From contig DHPR01000033.1 of the NCBI GenBank assembly GCA_002410925.1, positions 186,001 through 250,000 on the forward strand: a stretch of DNA of 64,000 bases, read 5' to 3'. Position numbers and translations under genes: made by a program. A model generated the notes under the pieces. It was not told the origin of the DNA, made no database searches, and saw only the letters and a list, made by a program, of their open reading frames with translations. This document shows, in pieces, positions 1 through 8,363 of this stretch. This stretch comes from UBA5359 sp002410925 [NCBI: bacterium UBP13_UBA5359]. GTDB lineage: Bacteria; UBP13; UBA5359. Positions within the stretch are counted from its first letter, which is position 1, and each line of letters begins with the position of its first letter.

Positions 1-660
1 GCTGTTCCGGTAGTCGATTCCAATGGTGTCCTGCTGGGCATTGTTACCGTTGACGACGTTCTTGACGTCTCTCAGAAAGAGGTGACTGAGGACTTTCACA
101 AAGTCGGCGGTATCACTCCTCTGGAAAGCAGCTACCGGGCCAGCAGCCTGTGGTCTCTTTTCTCCAAGCGTATCGGCTGGCTGGCAGCTCTGGTAGTCGT
201 CAATCTGGTCTCATCCAGGATCATCGCTTCCTTTGAAGATGTACTGACCAGCACCATCGTTCTGGCCTTTTTTATTCCTCTGCTAATAGATAGCGGCGGC
301 AATACGGGTGCGCAGGCAGCCACCCTGATGATTCGAGCATTAGCCACCGGTGATATCAATATCAAGCAATGGGGAGCGGTATTCTTCAAAGAAATCGGTG
401 TGGGCGCCCTGCTGGGCATTACCTTAGGCGCTATGGGTTTTGCGCTGGGGACATTTCACGGGAATACGCAGGTCGGCTGGGTTGTGGGATTAACCATGAC
501 GAGTATTATCATATGGTCTAATCTGCTGGGCATGTTTCTGCCCTTTTTATTCACGCGCATTAAATTAGATCCGGCGGTGGCCAGCAGCCCCCTGATAACA
601 ACTCTCGCCGACATAGGCGGGCTGGCGATATATTTTCTTATTGCCTCCTGGATACTTTAG
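1..660 (+). CDS. mgtE: Magnesium transporter MgtE, C-terminal part
   Basis: The reading frame is open from the first base, so the gene starts upstream of the window. The visible part begins in the end of a CBS domain (VPVVDSNGVLLGIVTVDDV) and continues into the membrane pore domain of MgtE, a Mg2+-selective channel gated by cytosolic Mg2+. About five membrane segments are visible, with the family motif GGNTGAQ after the pore segment LAFFIPLLIDS and the conserved Asp of TLADIGGL in the last helix. The C-terminus (IASWIL) is natural. The gene runs towards rpe, and no clear terminator is visible in the 58-base gap. The identification is firm; only the N-terminal and first CBS domains are missing. 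Confidence 0.95.
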   Translation, partial: AVPVVDSNGVLLGIVTVDDVLDVSQKEVTEDFHKVGGITPLESSYRASSLWSLFSKRIGWLAALVVVNLVSSRIIASFEDVLTSTIVLAFFIPLLIDSGGNTGAQAATLMIRALATGDINIKQWGAVFFKEIGVGALLGITLGAMGFALGTFHGNTQVGWVVGLTMTSIIIWSNLLGMFLPFLFTRIKLDPAVASSPLITTLADIGGLAIYFLIASWIL

Positions 661-718
661 CCGTAACTTCGGCCTGTACCGCAGCAGCCTAACTATAACA
701 AAGACTCTTTCTCTTCGT

Positions 719-1378
719 TCAGATTCTTTCTCCTCGCAGGGCTTTTATCGCCTCAACCATATCGTCGGCACCAAAGAGGGCGGTTCCAGCAACCAGCATA
801 TCGGCGCCCGCTTCTATCACTCTGGAGGCGGTAGCCATGTTTATACCGCCATCTACTTCCAGCCTTATCTTCCGCCCGGAATAATCGATCATATCTCTGG
901 CTGCGGCAATCTTAGGTAGCATAGCCTCGATAAATGCCTGCCCGCCATATCCGGGATTGACGGTCATCAGAAGAAGATAATCAGCCTCTTCAAGCGCATA
1001 CTTTATAGCCTCCAGAGGAGTAGCCGGATTGAGAGCCACACCTGCCTGAGCACCTGTCTGACGAATCATGCCCAAAGCTTTATGCAAATGAGCAGTGGCC
1101 TCGACATGAAGCGATATCATCCCTGCTCCGGCTTCAGCAAAAGACTCTATCTGCCTTTCCGGAGAAGAAATCATAAGATGAACATCAAAAATAAGGTCTG
1201 TTCTCTTTCTCAATGCCCTGACTACATCTGCCCCGATAGTTATAGGAGGGACAAAAGCTCCATCCATAACGTCGACGTGAATATGTGTTGCTCCCGCATC
1301 TTCAACTCTGGATACCTCACAACCGAGGCAACTGAAATCTGATGCCAGTATAGATGGCAGTATAGTTACATCCCTCAC
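719..1378 (-). CDS. rpe: Ribulose-phosphate 3-epimerase
   Basis: Interconverts D-ribulose 5-phosphate and D-xylulose 5-phosphate in the pentose phosphate pathway. The 219 residues match the usual length and show a TIM barrel with family motifs in order: LPSILASDF (N-terminal Ser), HVDVMDGAFVP (metal His and catalytic Asp), FDVHLM (metal His), MTVNPGYGGQ (phosphate loop) and LEVDGGIN (second catalytic Asp). It is the last gene of the long gmk-to-rpe minus-strand operon and overlaps the end of the kinase-like gene by one base. In many Bacillota rsgA lies between the kinase and rpe; here it is absent. Confidence 0.97.
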   Translation of the reverse strand: MRDVTILPSILASDFSCLGCEVSRVEDAGATHIHVDVMDGAFVPPITIGADVVRALRKRTDLIFDVHLMISSPERQIESFAEAGAGMISLHVEATAHLHKALGMIRQTGAQAGVALNPATPLEAIKYALEEADYLLLMTVNPGYGGQAFIEAMLPKIAAARDMIDYSGRKIRLEVDGGINMATASRVIEAGADMLVAGTALFGADDMVEAIKALRGERI

Positions 1379-3057
1379 TAAAAAGTCTCCTCTCTCACCA
1401 GCCGACCGTCCACATATATGTTCACGGATACTTCATCGAAACCGGTAATCTCCTGCTGCACGTTCTCCCCTGGCTGAAAGAATTTATCCAGATAGATTCT
1501 TTCGCCTTGACTGTCAGTTACCACTACCCGTATTCTGTGGCGCTTGCCGTCATTAGGCACTTTATAATTAACGACTGCACTCTTTTTAACACCGTTGGCC
1601 TCAGAGAACACCTCCTCCTCCGGCTCCGGCCCTTGACTTAAGATGACGGCTATCCGGGATCCTTTGGGCACAATCGATTGTGGCTGCGGTGATTGACCGG
1701 CCACGTATCCTTTAGGAATAAAAGCATCATATCGCTCTTCCGGCTTGCTTGCCGCCAAACCGGTCTCGGATAAAGCCCGCAATGCACTATTATAGGGTTT
1801 ATTATAAAGATCGGGTACCTCCACTGTTTCAATCCCTTTGCTGATAATAACAAAAGCAAGACGATTCTGACGTACGATTCTTCCTGCTACCGGTTCAGTC
1901 GAGAGTACCGTGTCGGCAGCATAAGTATTATCATATTTTTCACCGACTATTTTCATGCGCAGCTTTCGATCTTCAAGAATCTGCTCAGCCTCTTCGATGG
2001 ATTTACCACGAATATCGGGCATAGTGACCTCGGCAGGAAAAATGTTCAACGGCAATTTGCTTATCAAGACAAATAATATCAGAATTAATCCGAAGAGCAA
2101 TATAATTTTTCCGGCAGATGACGTACTCTTATGTCTGTTTCCGGTTCGAAGAGCTCTGATATTTCCGGTATACTCTTCCTCGTCATCATCAAAAGCATCA
2201 TTATCCCTGGTGCCATCCGCAATATCGCTCGGCGATGAAGCAAAGGCATCACCGCTAATGAATATATCCCGCAATGCCTTCAGCAATAGCTCTATCGTAC
2301 GATAACGTCTGGCCGGCTCTTTATCTAAAAGCCTGTCTATCAATTTATCCAGTTCCTCATCGATCGTGCTTAGATTATAGCGGGGAGAGAGAGGCTTTTC
2401 ATGCAAATGATCGTAAGCTATTTTAACGGCGGTATCGCCATGGAAAGGCACCTTGCCGCATATCATCTCGTAGAGATTGACACCGACCATATACATATCC
2501 GTGGCTTCGCTCGGCAATTCACCCTTTATCTGCTCGGGTGATGTATAAAGCACACTGGCCATTGTTAGCGGCACAGCACCCCTGGATATTCGAGCAACAG
2601 CTGTTGCCATGGAGAAATCATTCAGTTTTACCGTGCCTGTAAGATCGTAGTGGATATTACCCGGGACTAGGTGCCCATGCAACAGACCGGTCTTGTGAGC
2701 ATATTTCAGCGCCTCGCATATCTGCACACCTGTTCTTACCGCCTCATTGGAAGATAGAGGAAAGCTTCTGCTGTTCTTAACAGTATCAGCCATAAGCTCC
2801 TGCACCAGGTAGTGAGTATCACCATCCCTGTAGGAGGCATATGTATTGGTAATATAAGGATGCGATAGGCCGGCCAGATTTCTGGCTACCCTGTGAAACT
2901 CCTCCACCACGCTTTCAGAAGCCAGTTGCCGATGTAGAATTTTAACGGCTACCTCTCTGTTAAGAAGCGTATCCATCGCTTTATATACGGCCGTTATATC
3001 ACCGGAGCCAATTTCCGCCAGTATTAGATAACGGTCATTCAGCATCTTACCGATCAT
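1378..3057 (-). CDS. PrkC-like PASTA kinase-fold protein, probable pseudokinase
   Basis: A 559-residue membrane protein with PrkC/StkP architecture: kinase fold (about 1-265), acidic linker, one membrane helix (about 318-334), two PASTA repeats (about 343-408 and 411-477) and a C-terminal extracellular extension. PASTA kinases sense muropeptides and phosphorylate division and wall-synthesis proteins. The catalytic site is degenerate. The VAVK lysine (K39), N134 and the DFx aspartate (D147) remain, but HRD reads HGH (127-129), the catalytic-loop lysine is Val, DFG is DFS, the glycine loop is irregular and the helix-C Glu appears to be Val. Phosphotransfer is therefore doubtful, while nucleotide or ligand binding is possible. 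The partner phosphatase gene prpC is absent from its usual place. The start ATG overlaps the stop of the upstream micro-ORF as ATGA. Confidence 0.88.
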   Translation of the reverse strand: MIGKMLNDRYLILAEIGSGDITAVYKAMDTLLNREVAVKILHRQLASESVVEEFHRVARNLAGLSHPYITNTYASYRDGDTHYLVQELMADTVKNSRSFPLSSNEAVRTGVQICEALKYAHKTGLLHGHLVPGNIHYDLTGTVKLNDFSMATAVARISRGAVPLTMASVLYTSPEQIKGELPSEATDMYMVGVNLYEMICGKVPFHGDTAVKIAYDHLHEKPLSPRYNLSTIDEELDKLIDRLLDKEPARRYRTIELLLKALRDIFISGDAFASSPSDIADGTRDNDAFDDDEEEYTGNIRALRTGNRHKSTSSAGKIILLFGLILILFVLISKLPLNIFPAEVTMPDIRGKSIEEAEQILEDRKLRMKIVGEKYDNTYAADTVLSTEPVAGRIVRQNRLAFVIISKGIETVEVPDLYNKPYNSALRALSETGLAASKPEERYDAFIPKGYVAGQSPQPQSIVPKGSRIAVILSQGPEPEEEVFSEANGVKKSAVVNYKVPNDGKRHRIRVVVTDSQGERIYLDKFFQPGENVQQEITGFDEVSVNIYVDGRLVREETF

Positions 3058-3194
3058 GACGCAGCTACTCCTATAATAGAAATCAGAAACATCAGCAGGC
3101 TACAGGAGCCTTTATTAATAATAGCTCCGAACCCTTTGTGCTTCTGCAAATTGATGCCTTTAGGCGTCTCTCTCTTTATTTCTTCAGCCACCAT
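3054..3194 (-). CDS. 46-residue membrane micro-protein coupled to the PASTA kinase gene
   Basis: Sits in the gap between rlmN and the kinase-like gene, 20 bases after rlmN. It has an ATG start with AGAGGA about a dozen bases upstream. Its TGA stop overlaps the kinase ATG (ATGA), the usual sign of translational coupling. The protein has a basic, charged N-terminal half (MVAEEIKRETPKGINLQKHK) and one hydrophobic segment at the C-terminus (SLLMFLISIIGVAAS) containing no charge, with a Cys just before it. It fits a small single-pass membrane protein with its N-terminus inside. I know no family for it. In related genomes this position normally holds the PP2C phosphatase gene, to which it shows no resemblance. 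The frame, spacing and coupling support a real gene; function is unknown. Confidence 0.7.
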   Translation of the reverse strand: MVAEEIKRETPKGINLQKHKGFGAIINKGSCSLLMFLISIIGVAAS

Positions 3195-3214
3195 TTCTTA
3201 TCCTCTTTTTGGTC

Positions 3215-4255
3215 TTATCCAGGCAGCCGGTTACCAAGCCTTTTATCGGCCAGCTGGCCGCAACCGCCGCCAATGGTTGTGCCGCGGCTTCGCCTGAGGG
3301 TGTATATCAAGCCTGCATTATCCAGTGCTTTAGAAAAAGAACTGGCTTCACGTAATCCGGGCTTTCCACCACCGACAGGATTAAGAGGAATAACGTTGAT
3401 ATGATATTTGAGCCCTTTAAGAAGCCCTGCCAGAGCCCTGATCTGATCCGGACCATCGTTGATACCGGGAATGACGGTATATTCAAATGTTATCCGGCGC
3501 CCGGCTCTGGCCTGATACTCTTTGCAGGCGGAAATGAGAAGGCTAAGGGGATATATCCTGTTTACAGGCATGATGGCGCTGCGCACCTCATCAGTGGCGG
3601 CATGCAGCGAAACGGCCAGGCGTATCTGCATGCTCTCTGCAGCCAGGCGCTCTATTCCGGGTATAATGCCGCAGGTGGATACGGTAATCTGCCTCTGTGA
3701 CAAGCCATATCCTTCCGGCGCTGTCAGCAACCGTATGGATCGCATTACGGCTTCATAATTGTAAAAGGGTTCTCCCATCCCCATATATAAAATATTGTTT
3801 ATCCTGCGCCCAAGGGCCCTGGCAACAACATAAACCTCTCCCACTATCTCCGGAGCCGTCATATTGCGGCTAAAGCCCATGCCGCCCGTAGCGCAAAAAG
3901 AGCACCCCAGCGAGCATCCGACTTGTGAAGATATACATAAACTGCTACGATTGTTATAATGCATGAGCACAGCTTCTATATTTTTTCCATCAGCAAGGCG
4001 TAAGAGAAACTTTATCGTAGCCTCTTCTCGCGATGCTGTACGTCCGGCAATTACAGGATACCCGATAACGGCCTTCTGCTTAAGAAGAGCTCGCATCGCA
4101 AGAGATAGTTCGCTAATTTCATCAATGGATAAAGCCATCTTTGCATGCAAGCGTTTGAATATCTGATTCGCTCTGTAAGGCTCCCATCCGAGATCAGCGA
4201 CAAAGGTCTGCATCTCCTTCGGAAGCAAAGCAAGAGCATCAGCCTTAGCCGCCAT
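3215..4255 (-). CDS. rlmN: Dual-specificity 23S rRNA/tRNA adenine-C2 methyltransferase RlmN
   Basis: A radical-SAM enzyme that methylates C2 of A2503 in 23S rRNA and A37 in some tRNAs. The 346 residues match the family. The cluster-binding CX3CX2C is C114, C118 and C121 (CSLGCSFC), followed by GGMGFSRN. The Cys that carries the intermediate methyl is in the C-terminal GGGCGQLA. GMGEPFYNY is the SAM-contact GEP motif. The start ATG lies inside the end of rsmB (11-base overlap), and the gene belongs to the same operon. No anomaly was seen. Confidence 0.97.
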   Translation of the reverse strand: MAAKADALALLPKEMQTFVADLGWEPYRANQIFKRLHAKMALSIDEISELSLAMRALLKQKAVIGYPVIAGRTASREEATIKFLLRLADGKNIEAVLMHYNNRSSLCISSQVGCSLGCSFCATGGMGFSRNMTAPEIVGEVYVVARALGRRINNILYMGMGEPFYNYEAVMRSIRLLTAPEGYGLSQRQITVSTCGIIPGIERLAAESMQIRLAVSLHAATDEVRSAIMPVNRIYPLSLLISACKEYQARAGRRITFEYTVIPGINDGPDQIRALAGLLKGLKYHINVIPLNPVGGGKPGLREASSFSKALDNAGLIYTLRRSRGTTIGGGCGQLADKRLGNRLPG

Positions 4256-5663
4256 TATCAGCCCTCCTTTGCATAGCTGCTAGAAAGAACCCGTCCGTAC
4301 CATGCACACCAGGGAGCAGCCGCAAAGCACCTGTGACCATATCGCTGCGCTCTTCGTCAGCAATGGTGATTGTCGATCGTCGGTTGCCGTCCGTTAGCAG
4401 ATCCATGTGCAAGCAGGCTGGCAAGCGATCGCTTAAATTTACAGGCATATACTCCCTGTTTGCCGACAGAAAGCTGCTTATGATATCCGAACCTTCCTCC
4501 GGCTCGATGCTGCAGACGCTATAAACCAATACACCGCCAGGGCGGACTGCGCACGCCGCCTCATTGAGAATAGCCCTTTGCAGTTCGGGCAACTCCTGCA
4601 GCTTCTCCGGCAGAAGACGCCATTTTATCTCCGGCTTTCGCCGCAGTGATCCTGTGCCTGTACATGGAGCATCCACCATGACAGCATCAAAGCATTCATT
4701 TATCTTATCTGCAAATTCTCTGGCATCCATCTGAAGCGTGTCAATAATTCCTATGCCAAGACGGATTGCATTGGACTGAAGAAGCTGCAACCGTGCTGCA
4801 TTGATATCTACCGAAAGTATTCGTCCTCTATTTGCCATCAATTCGGCAACGTGGGTACTTTTACCCCCGGGAGCGCTGCAGAGATCCAGGACATTCTGTC
4901 CCGACATGGGAGAAAGGGCATGCGCAACACACATAGATGCCTCGTCCTGTGGCTGGAACAGCCCCTCGATATACTCTGGAGTATTCCAGATGCCCGCTCC
5001 TGTTGCCAAATTCAGTGCCTCCGGAAAGAGCCTGCCGGATGATACCTGATAGCCTTTCTCTGCTAAGGAGCGCCTCAATTCTTCTGAGGTCGTCTTGAGA
5101 AGATTTGCTCGCAGCGTAAGCGGCGGCCGTTCGTTATTGGCCTGGCAAATTGATAAAGCAGCGTCAAAACCGTATGTGGTTATCCATCGCTCTACCATCC
5201 AGGCCGGGTGGCTATGCCGAGCCGACATATAGCCTATCGGATCTTCATGCAAATCCGGCCAGTCGTTATCCTCAATATCGGCTGGAAGATGTCGCAAAAT
5301 CGCATTGACCAGGCCTGCGGCTCCCTTATGGGCATACCTCCTGGCCGCTCGAACGGATTCATCCACAGCGGCATAGGCTGGAACGCGCGTGAGAAAGTAT
5401 AGTTGATAAATACCTAGGCGAAGAATGTTTTTTATGGGCAGAGTCAGCCTGGCTACAGGGTATCTGGAGTGGCGGTCGATAATATAATCGATCGCCCCCC
5501 TCCAGCGCAGTACTCCATAAAGCAGCTCTGTTGCCAGAGCCGTCTCGACACCCTCACCTGTTCCTGTTTCGGCCAGTGCCCTGCTTAGGGCTATATTAGA
5601 AAACGCCTGGCGCTTTTCCATCAGCATCAGCGTTCTCAAAGCTAAATCTCTTCCCTTTGCCAA
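4245..5663 (-). CDS. rsmB: 16S rRNA (cytosine-967-C5)-methyltransferase RsmB
   Basis: Methylates C967 of 16S rRNA using SAM. The protein is 472 residues, with an N-terminal NusB-like RNA-binding helical domain (about 1-140) and a C-terminal Rossmann methyltransferase. Motifs visible are the SAM loop LCSAPGGKSTHVAEL, the acidic VDINAARLQLL, the Pro-Cys motif VDAPCTGTGSLRRKPEI, and the catalytic Cys motif YSVCSIEPEEG, normally TCS in this family. It is preceded by htpX with a 7-base gap and overlaps rlmN, so it is in mid-operon. Confidence 0.96.
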   Translation of the reverse strand: MAKGRDLALRTLMLMEKRQAFSNIALSRALAETGTGEGVETALATELLYGVLRWRGAIDYIIDRHSRYPVARLTLPIKNILRLGIYQLYFLTRVPAYAAVDESVRAARRYAHKGAAGLVNAILRHLPADIEDNDWPDLHEDPIGYMSARHSHPAWMVERWITTYGFDAALSICQANNERPPLTLRANLLKTTSEELRRSLAEKGYQVSSGRLFPEALNLATGAGIWNTPEYIEGLFQPQDEASMCVAHALSPMSGQNVLDLCSAPGGKSTHVAELMANRGRILSVDINAARLQLLQSNAIRLGIGIIDTLQMDAREFADKINECFDAVMVDAPCTGTGSLRRKPEIKWRLLPEKLQELPELQRAILNEAACAVRPGGVLVYSVCSIEPEEGSDIISSFLSANREYMPVNLSDRLPACLHMDLLTDGNRRSTITIADEERSDMVTGALRLLPGVHGTDGFFLAAMQRRADNGG

Positions 5664-5670
5664 TGCTCTT

Positions 5671-6498
5671 TTATATCCTCATGTTCTCAAGCCGTTCGAT
5701 ACGCTTCTCCAGAGGCGGATGCGTGTCGAAAAGACTTGTAACATCCTCTGCGGCGAAAGGCTTCACTATAAAAAGATGTGCTGTGGCCGGATTACCCTCT
5801 ATAGGCAGGGCCTTTACACCGTGCTTAAGCTTCCTGAGAGCATCTGCCAAAGCAGAAGGGTCCCCACCTATTCCGGCACCACTCTCATCGGCGGCATATT
5901 CGCGAGAACGCGAGATGGCCATCTGTATTATCATAGCCGCTAAGGGAGCCAGAATAAGCATCAGGAGAGCACCTATGCCGCCTCCATTCCTGTCATCCCG
6001 ATTGCCGCCAAAAATAAAGGCAAAACGTGAAATCATCATTACAGCTCCGGCCATGGTAGCGGCCACTGTGCCGGTCAGAATATCCCTGTTTTTAATATGT
6101 GCCATTTCATGAGCCAGGACACCCTTCAGCTCTCTGGCTGTCAGCAGGTTTCTGATCCCGGTGGTCACAGCTACGGCTGCGTGCTTCGGATTACGCCCGG
6201 TAGCAAATGCATTAGGTGAAGGATTATCCATAACACAAACCTTGGGCATAGGCATACCGGCCGAAAGAGCCAATTCACGAACAATACCGTAAAGCTCCGG
6301 ATCACTCTTTTCATCGATCTCAGTAGCGCCGTACATACCGAGAATTATCTTATCACTGAACCAGTAGCTGCCAAAGTTCATCACAGCCGCCAGCATAAAG
6401 GCCATTATTGCCCCGCTGCTTCCATTCAGATAATCACCAAGGTAAACAAGCAGAAGCGTCATCAGGCCCATCAAAAAAAATGTCTTAACATAGTTCAA
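5671..6498 (-). CDS. htpX: Membrane zinc metalloprotease HtpX
   Basis: An M48-family integral membrane protease thought to degrade misfolded membrane proteins. The protein is 275 residues, with two N-terminal hydrophobic segments, the zinc motif HEMAHIKNRD (HEXXH), two further membrane segments, then SREYAADESGA, whose Glu is the third zinc ligand. The start is TTG at 6498, about 10 bases after GGAGG; no better ATG is available. Its place between the RACo-like gene and rsmB matches operons where a membrane protease gene sits next to rsmB. Confidence 0.95.
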   Translation of the reverse strand: MNYVKTFFLMGLMTLLLVYLGDYLNGSSGAIMAFMLAAVMNFGSYWFSDKIILGMYGATEIDEKSDPELYGIVRELALSAGMPMPKVCVMDNPSPNAFATGRNPKHAAVAVTTGIRNLLTARELKGVLAHEMAHIKNRDILTGTVAATMAGAVMMISRFAFIFGGNRDDRNGGGIGALLMLILAPLAAMIIQMAISRSREYAADESGAGIGGDPSALADALRKLKHGVKALPIEGNPATAHLFIVKPFAAEDVTSLFDTHPPLEKRIERLENMRI

Positions 6499-6536
6499 CT
6501 TTGTTACACCTCCAAAGAAATTCTACTACAAATGCA

Positions 6537-8360
6537 TTAAAATAACATAGACGCGACGAATTCTCTTTGAAAGTCCGCATTCAAGGAGAGTTCGATATAT
6601 TCAACCCTTTGCGCCAATCTTCGGGCTCTGTACCGATCATCCAGGGATGCCAACGCCCTGGCGGCTCCGATCCCGGCGGCATTGCCTACGGATATTATTC
6701 TCTTCGCATCGATAGCCGGCAAAAGCCCGATCTCCAGTGCACTGCTTTTATTGATATAATTACCGAATGCACCTGCCAGCAGAAGAAGAGAAATATCCTT
6801 CTCTTCGCATCCAAAATATGTCAAAAGAAGGATAGCTCCGGCCCGGATAGCGGCTTTTGCCAGTTGAACCTCTCTGATGTCTCGCTGAGTAATCCTTACT
6901 CTGCCATCGGCACTATCGCCAAAGAGTATACTGGAAGCGCCATCTTCTTCAGCCAGACGTATGCCTTTGATAGCTCGGCTTCTTTCAAGTGCTTCCTCTC
7001 CGGATACAATGTATCCGGATTCATCGATTAAACCACAACGCTTGAAAATGGCCACGGCATCTATTAATCCCGAACCGCAGAAGCCGGCAGCCTCCGTTTC
7101 ACCTATAACCGAACAAAGAACCTTCCCATTCTCGATTCGGACACCGTCAATGGCTCCGGGAACAGCACGCATACCCCGGGATATACGCGCCCCTTCAAAA
7201 GCCGGCCCGGCCGCAGCAGAGCAGGCTATCATCCGGTTACGGTTGCCCAGCACCATCTCGCCGTTAGTGCCGATATCCACAACGAGCTTCAGCTCATCGG
7301 CTTGATCGATGTCGGTGGCTAGTATAACTCCGACCGTATCCGCACCGACAAAACCGGCAATGTTGGGAAGAGTGAAAACATCGGCTACAGGATTAATACT
7401 ACCTATGTCGGCGCTCGCAGCATCGGCACATACTTCGTCGCTGGCAACGGCTGTATATGGCGCCGTTGCCAGCGCCCGGACATCAAGCCCCCAGAAGAGA
7501 TGGCTCATACAGGTATTGCCCACCAAGGCAGCTTCATAAATATTGACTGCCTCAATGCTATGCCGGCCGGTAAGTTCATTTATCAGATCGTTGATCGTGT
7601 TCAATAGCATGCTTTTCAATGCTTGCAATTTTAAATCATCGGAGGCATATTCTATTCGGGATATAACATCTGCTCCATACATTGCCTGAGGATTGGAAGA
7701 TGAGGCGGCGTCTACCAACCGCTGCCGATATACATCCAGCAAATAAACCGCTACCGTGGTGGTGCCGATATCTACCGCCACTGCGTAATTGGCATCAACG
7801 GTATTTCCTTTCTCCACCGTTATCACCTTGCCATCACGCAAAACAACCGTTATCTCCTGTGAAGACTTCTGATCGAGAAGACTGTTCAAGCGACGCAGCG
7901 TTTCAATTCCCAACGGCTCTACTTCCGCATGCCCGCTCAATGCATGACGCAAGCGTTCTGTCACTGAGCGCTGCTTCTGCAGGCTGGGAGGCTCTATCAC
8001 TGCCGCCACTTTACTAACGGAAGGCCTGAAAGCCAAATCAATATGACTGTCCTCGGCAAAGAGTTTATGCGTGGCCAGAGTAAGCGTATTCTCACAGTAT
8101 ACGCGCATATTGCGTTCAGGCCGAAGCCTGCAGGCCAGTCGCACTCCCGCTGACAGGTCATCAGATGACAGCAGCCGCCGTTCCGTCTCATCGGGCGCAG
8201 TCTCACCATGGATAACCCTTACTTTGCATTTACCGCAAACGCCTAACCCGCCGCAGGGTGACTCCATGGCCTTACCGGCATCGATCATGGCTTCCATGAG
8301 TGTCTCTCCCGAGGTTACCTCTATAACTTCGCCATCAGGCTCCATTATCACTCTGGGCAT
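6537..8360 (-). CDS. RACo-like [2Fe-2S] ASKHA protein (DUF4445), putative corrinoid-protein activator
   Basis: 607 residues. The N-terminal plant-type ferredoxin domain has Cys at 36, 42, 45 and 77 (PCGGLGVCGKCK; LACRLRPE). A linker and a large actin/ASKHA-fold domain follow, with VDIGTTTVAVYLLD, VVDIGTNGEMVLGN and LLAGAFGNYI. Characterised relatives (RACo, RamA-like proteins) use electrons and ATP to reactivate oxidised Co(II) corrinoid proteins in the Wood-Ljungdahl or methyltransferase pathways. No corrinoid protein or methyltransferase lies in the window, so the substrate is unknown. The gene sits between fmt (3-base gap) and htpX inside a housekeeping operon. AAGGAG precedes the ATG. Family assignment is firm; the exact role is inference. 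Confidence 0.85.
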   Translation of the reverse strand: MPRVIMEPDGEVIEVTSGETLMEAMIDAGKAMESPCGGLGVCGKCKVRVIHGETAPDETERRLLSSDDLSAGVRLACRLRPERNMRVYCENTLTLATHKLFAEDSHIDLAFRPSVSKVAAVIEPPSLQKQRSVTERLRHALSGHAEVEPLGIETLRRLNSLLDQKSSQEITVVLRDGKVITVEKGNTVDANYAVAVDIGTTTVAVYLLDVYRQRLVDAASSSNPQAMYGADVISRIEYASDDLKLQALKSMLLNTINDLINELTGRHSIEAVNIYEAALVGNTCMSHLFWGLDVRALATAPYTAVASDEVCADAASADIGSINPVADVFTLPNIAGFVGADTVGVILATDIDQADELKLVVDIGTNGEMVLGNRNRMIACSAAAGPAFEGARISRGMRAVPGAIDGVRIENGKVLCSVIGETEAAGFCGSGLIDAVAIFKRCGLIDESGYIVSGEEALERSRAIKGIRLAEEDGASSILFGDSADGRVRITQRDIREVQLAKAAIRAGAILLLTYFGCEEKDISLLLLAGAFGNYINKSSALEIGLLPAIDAKRIISVGNAAGIGAARALASLDDRYRARRLAQRVEYIELSLNADFQREFVASMLF

Positions 8361-8363
8361 CTC

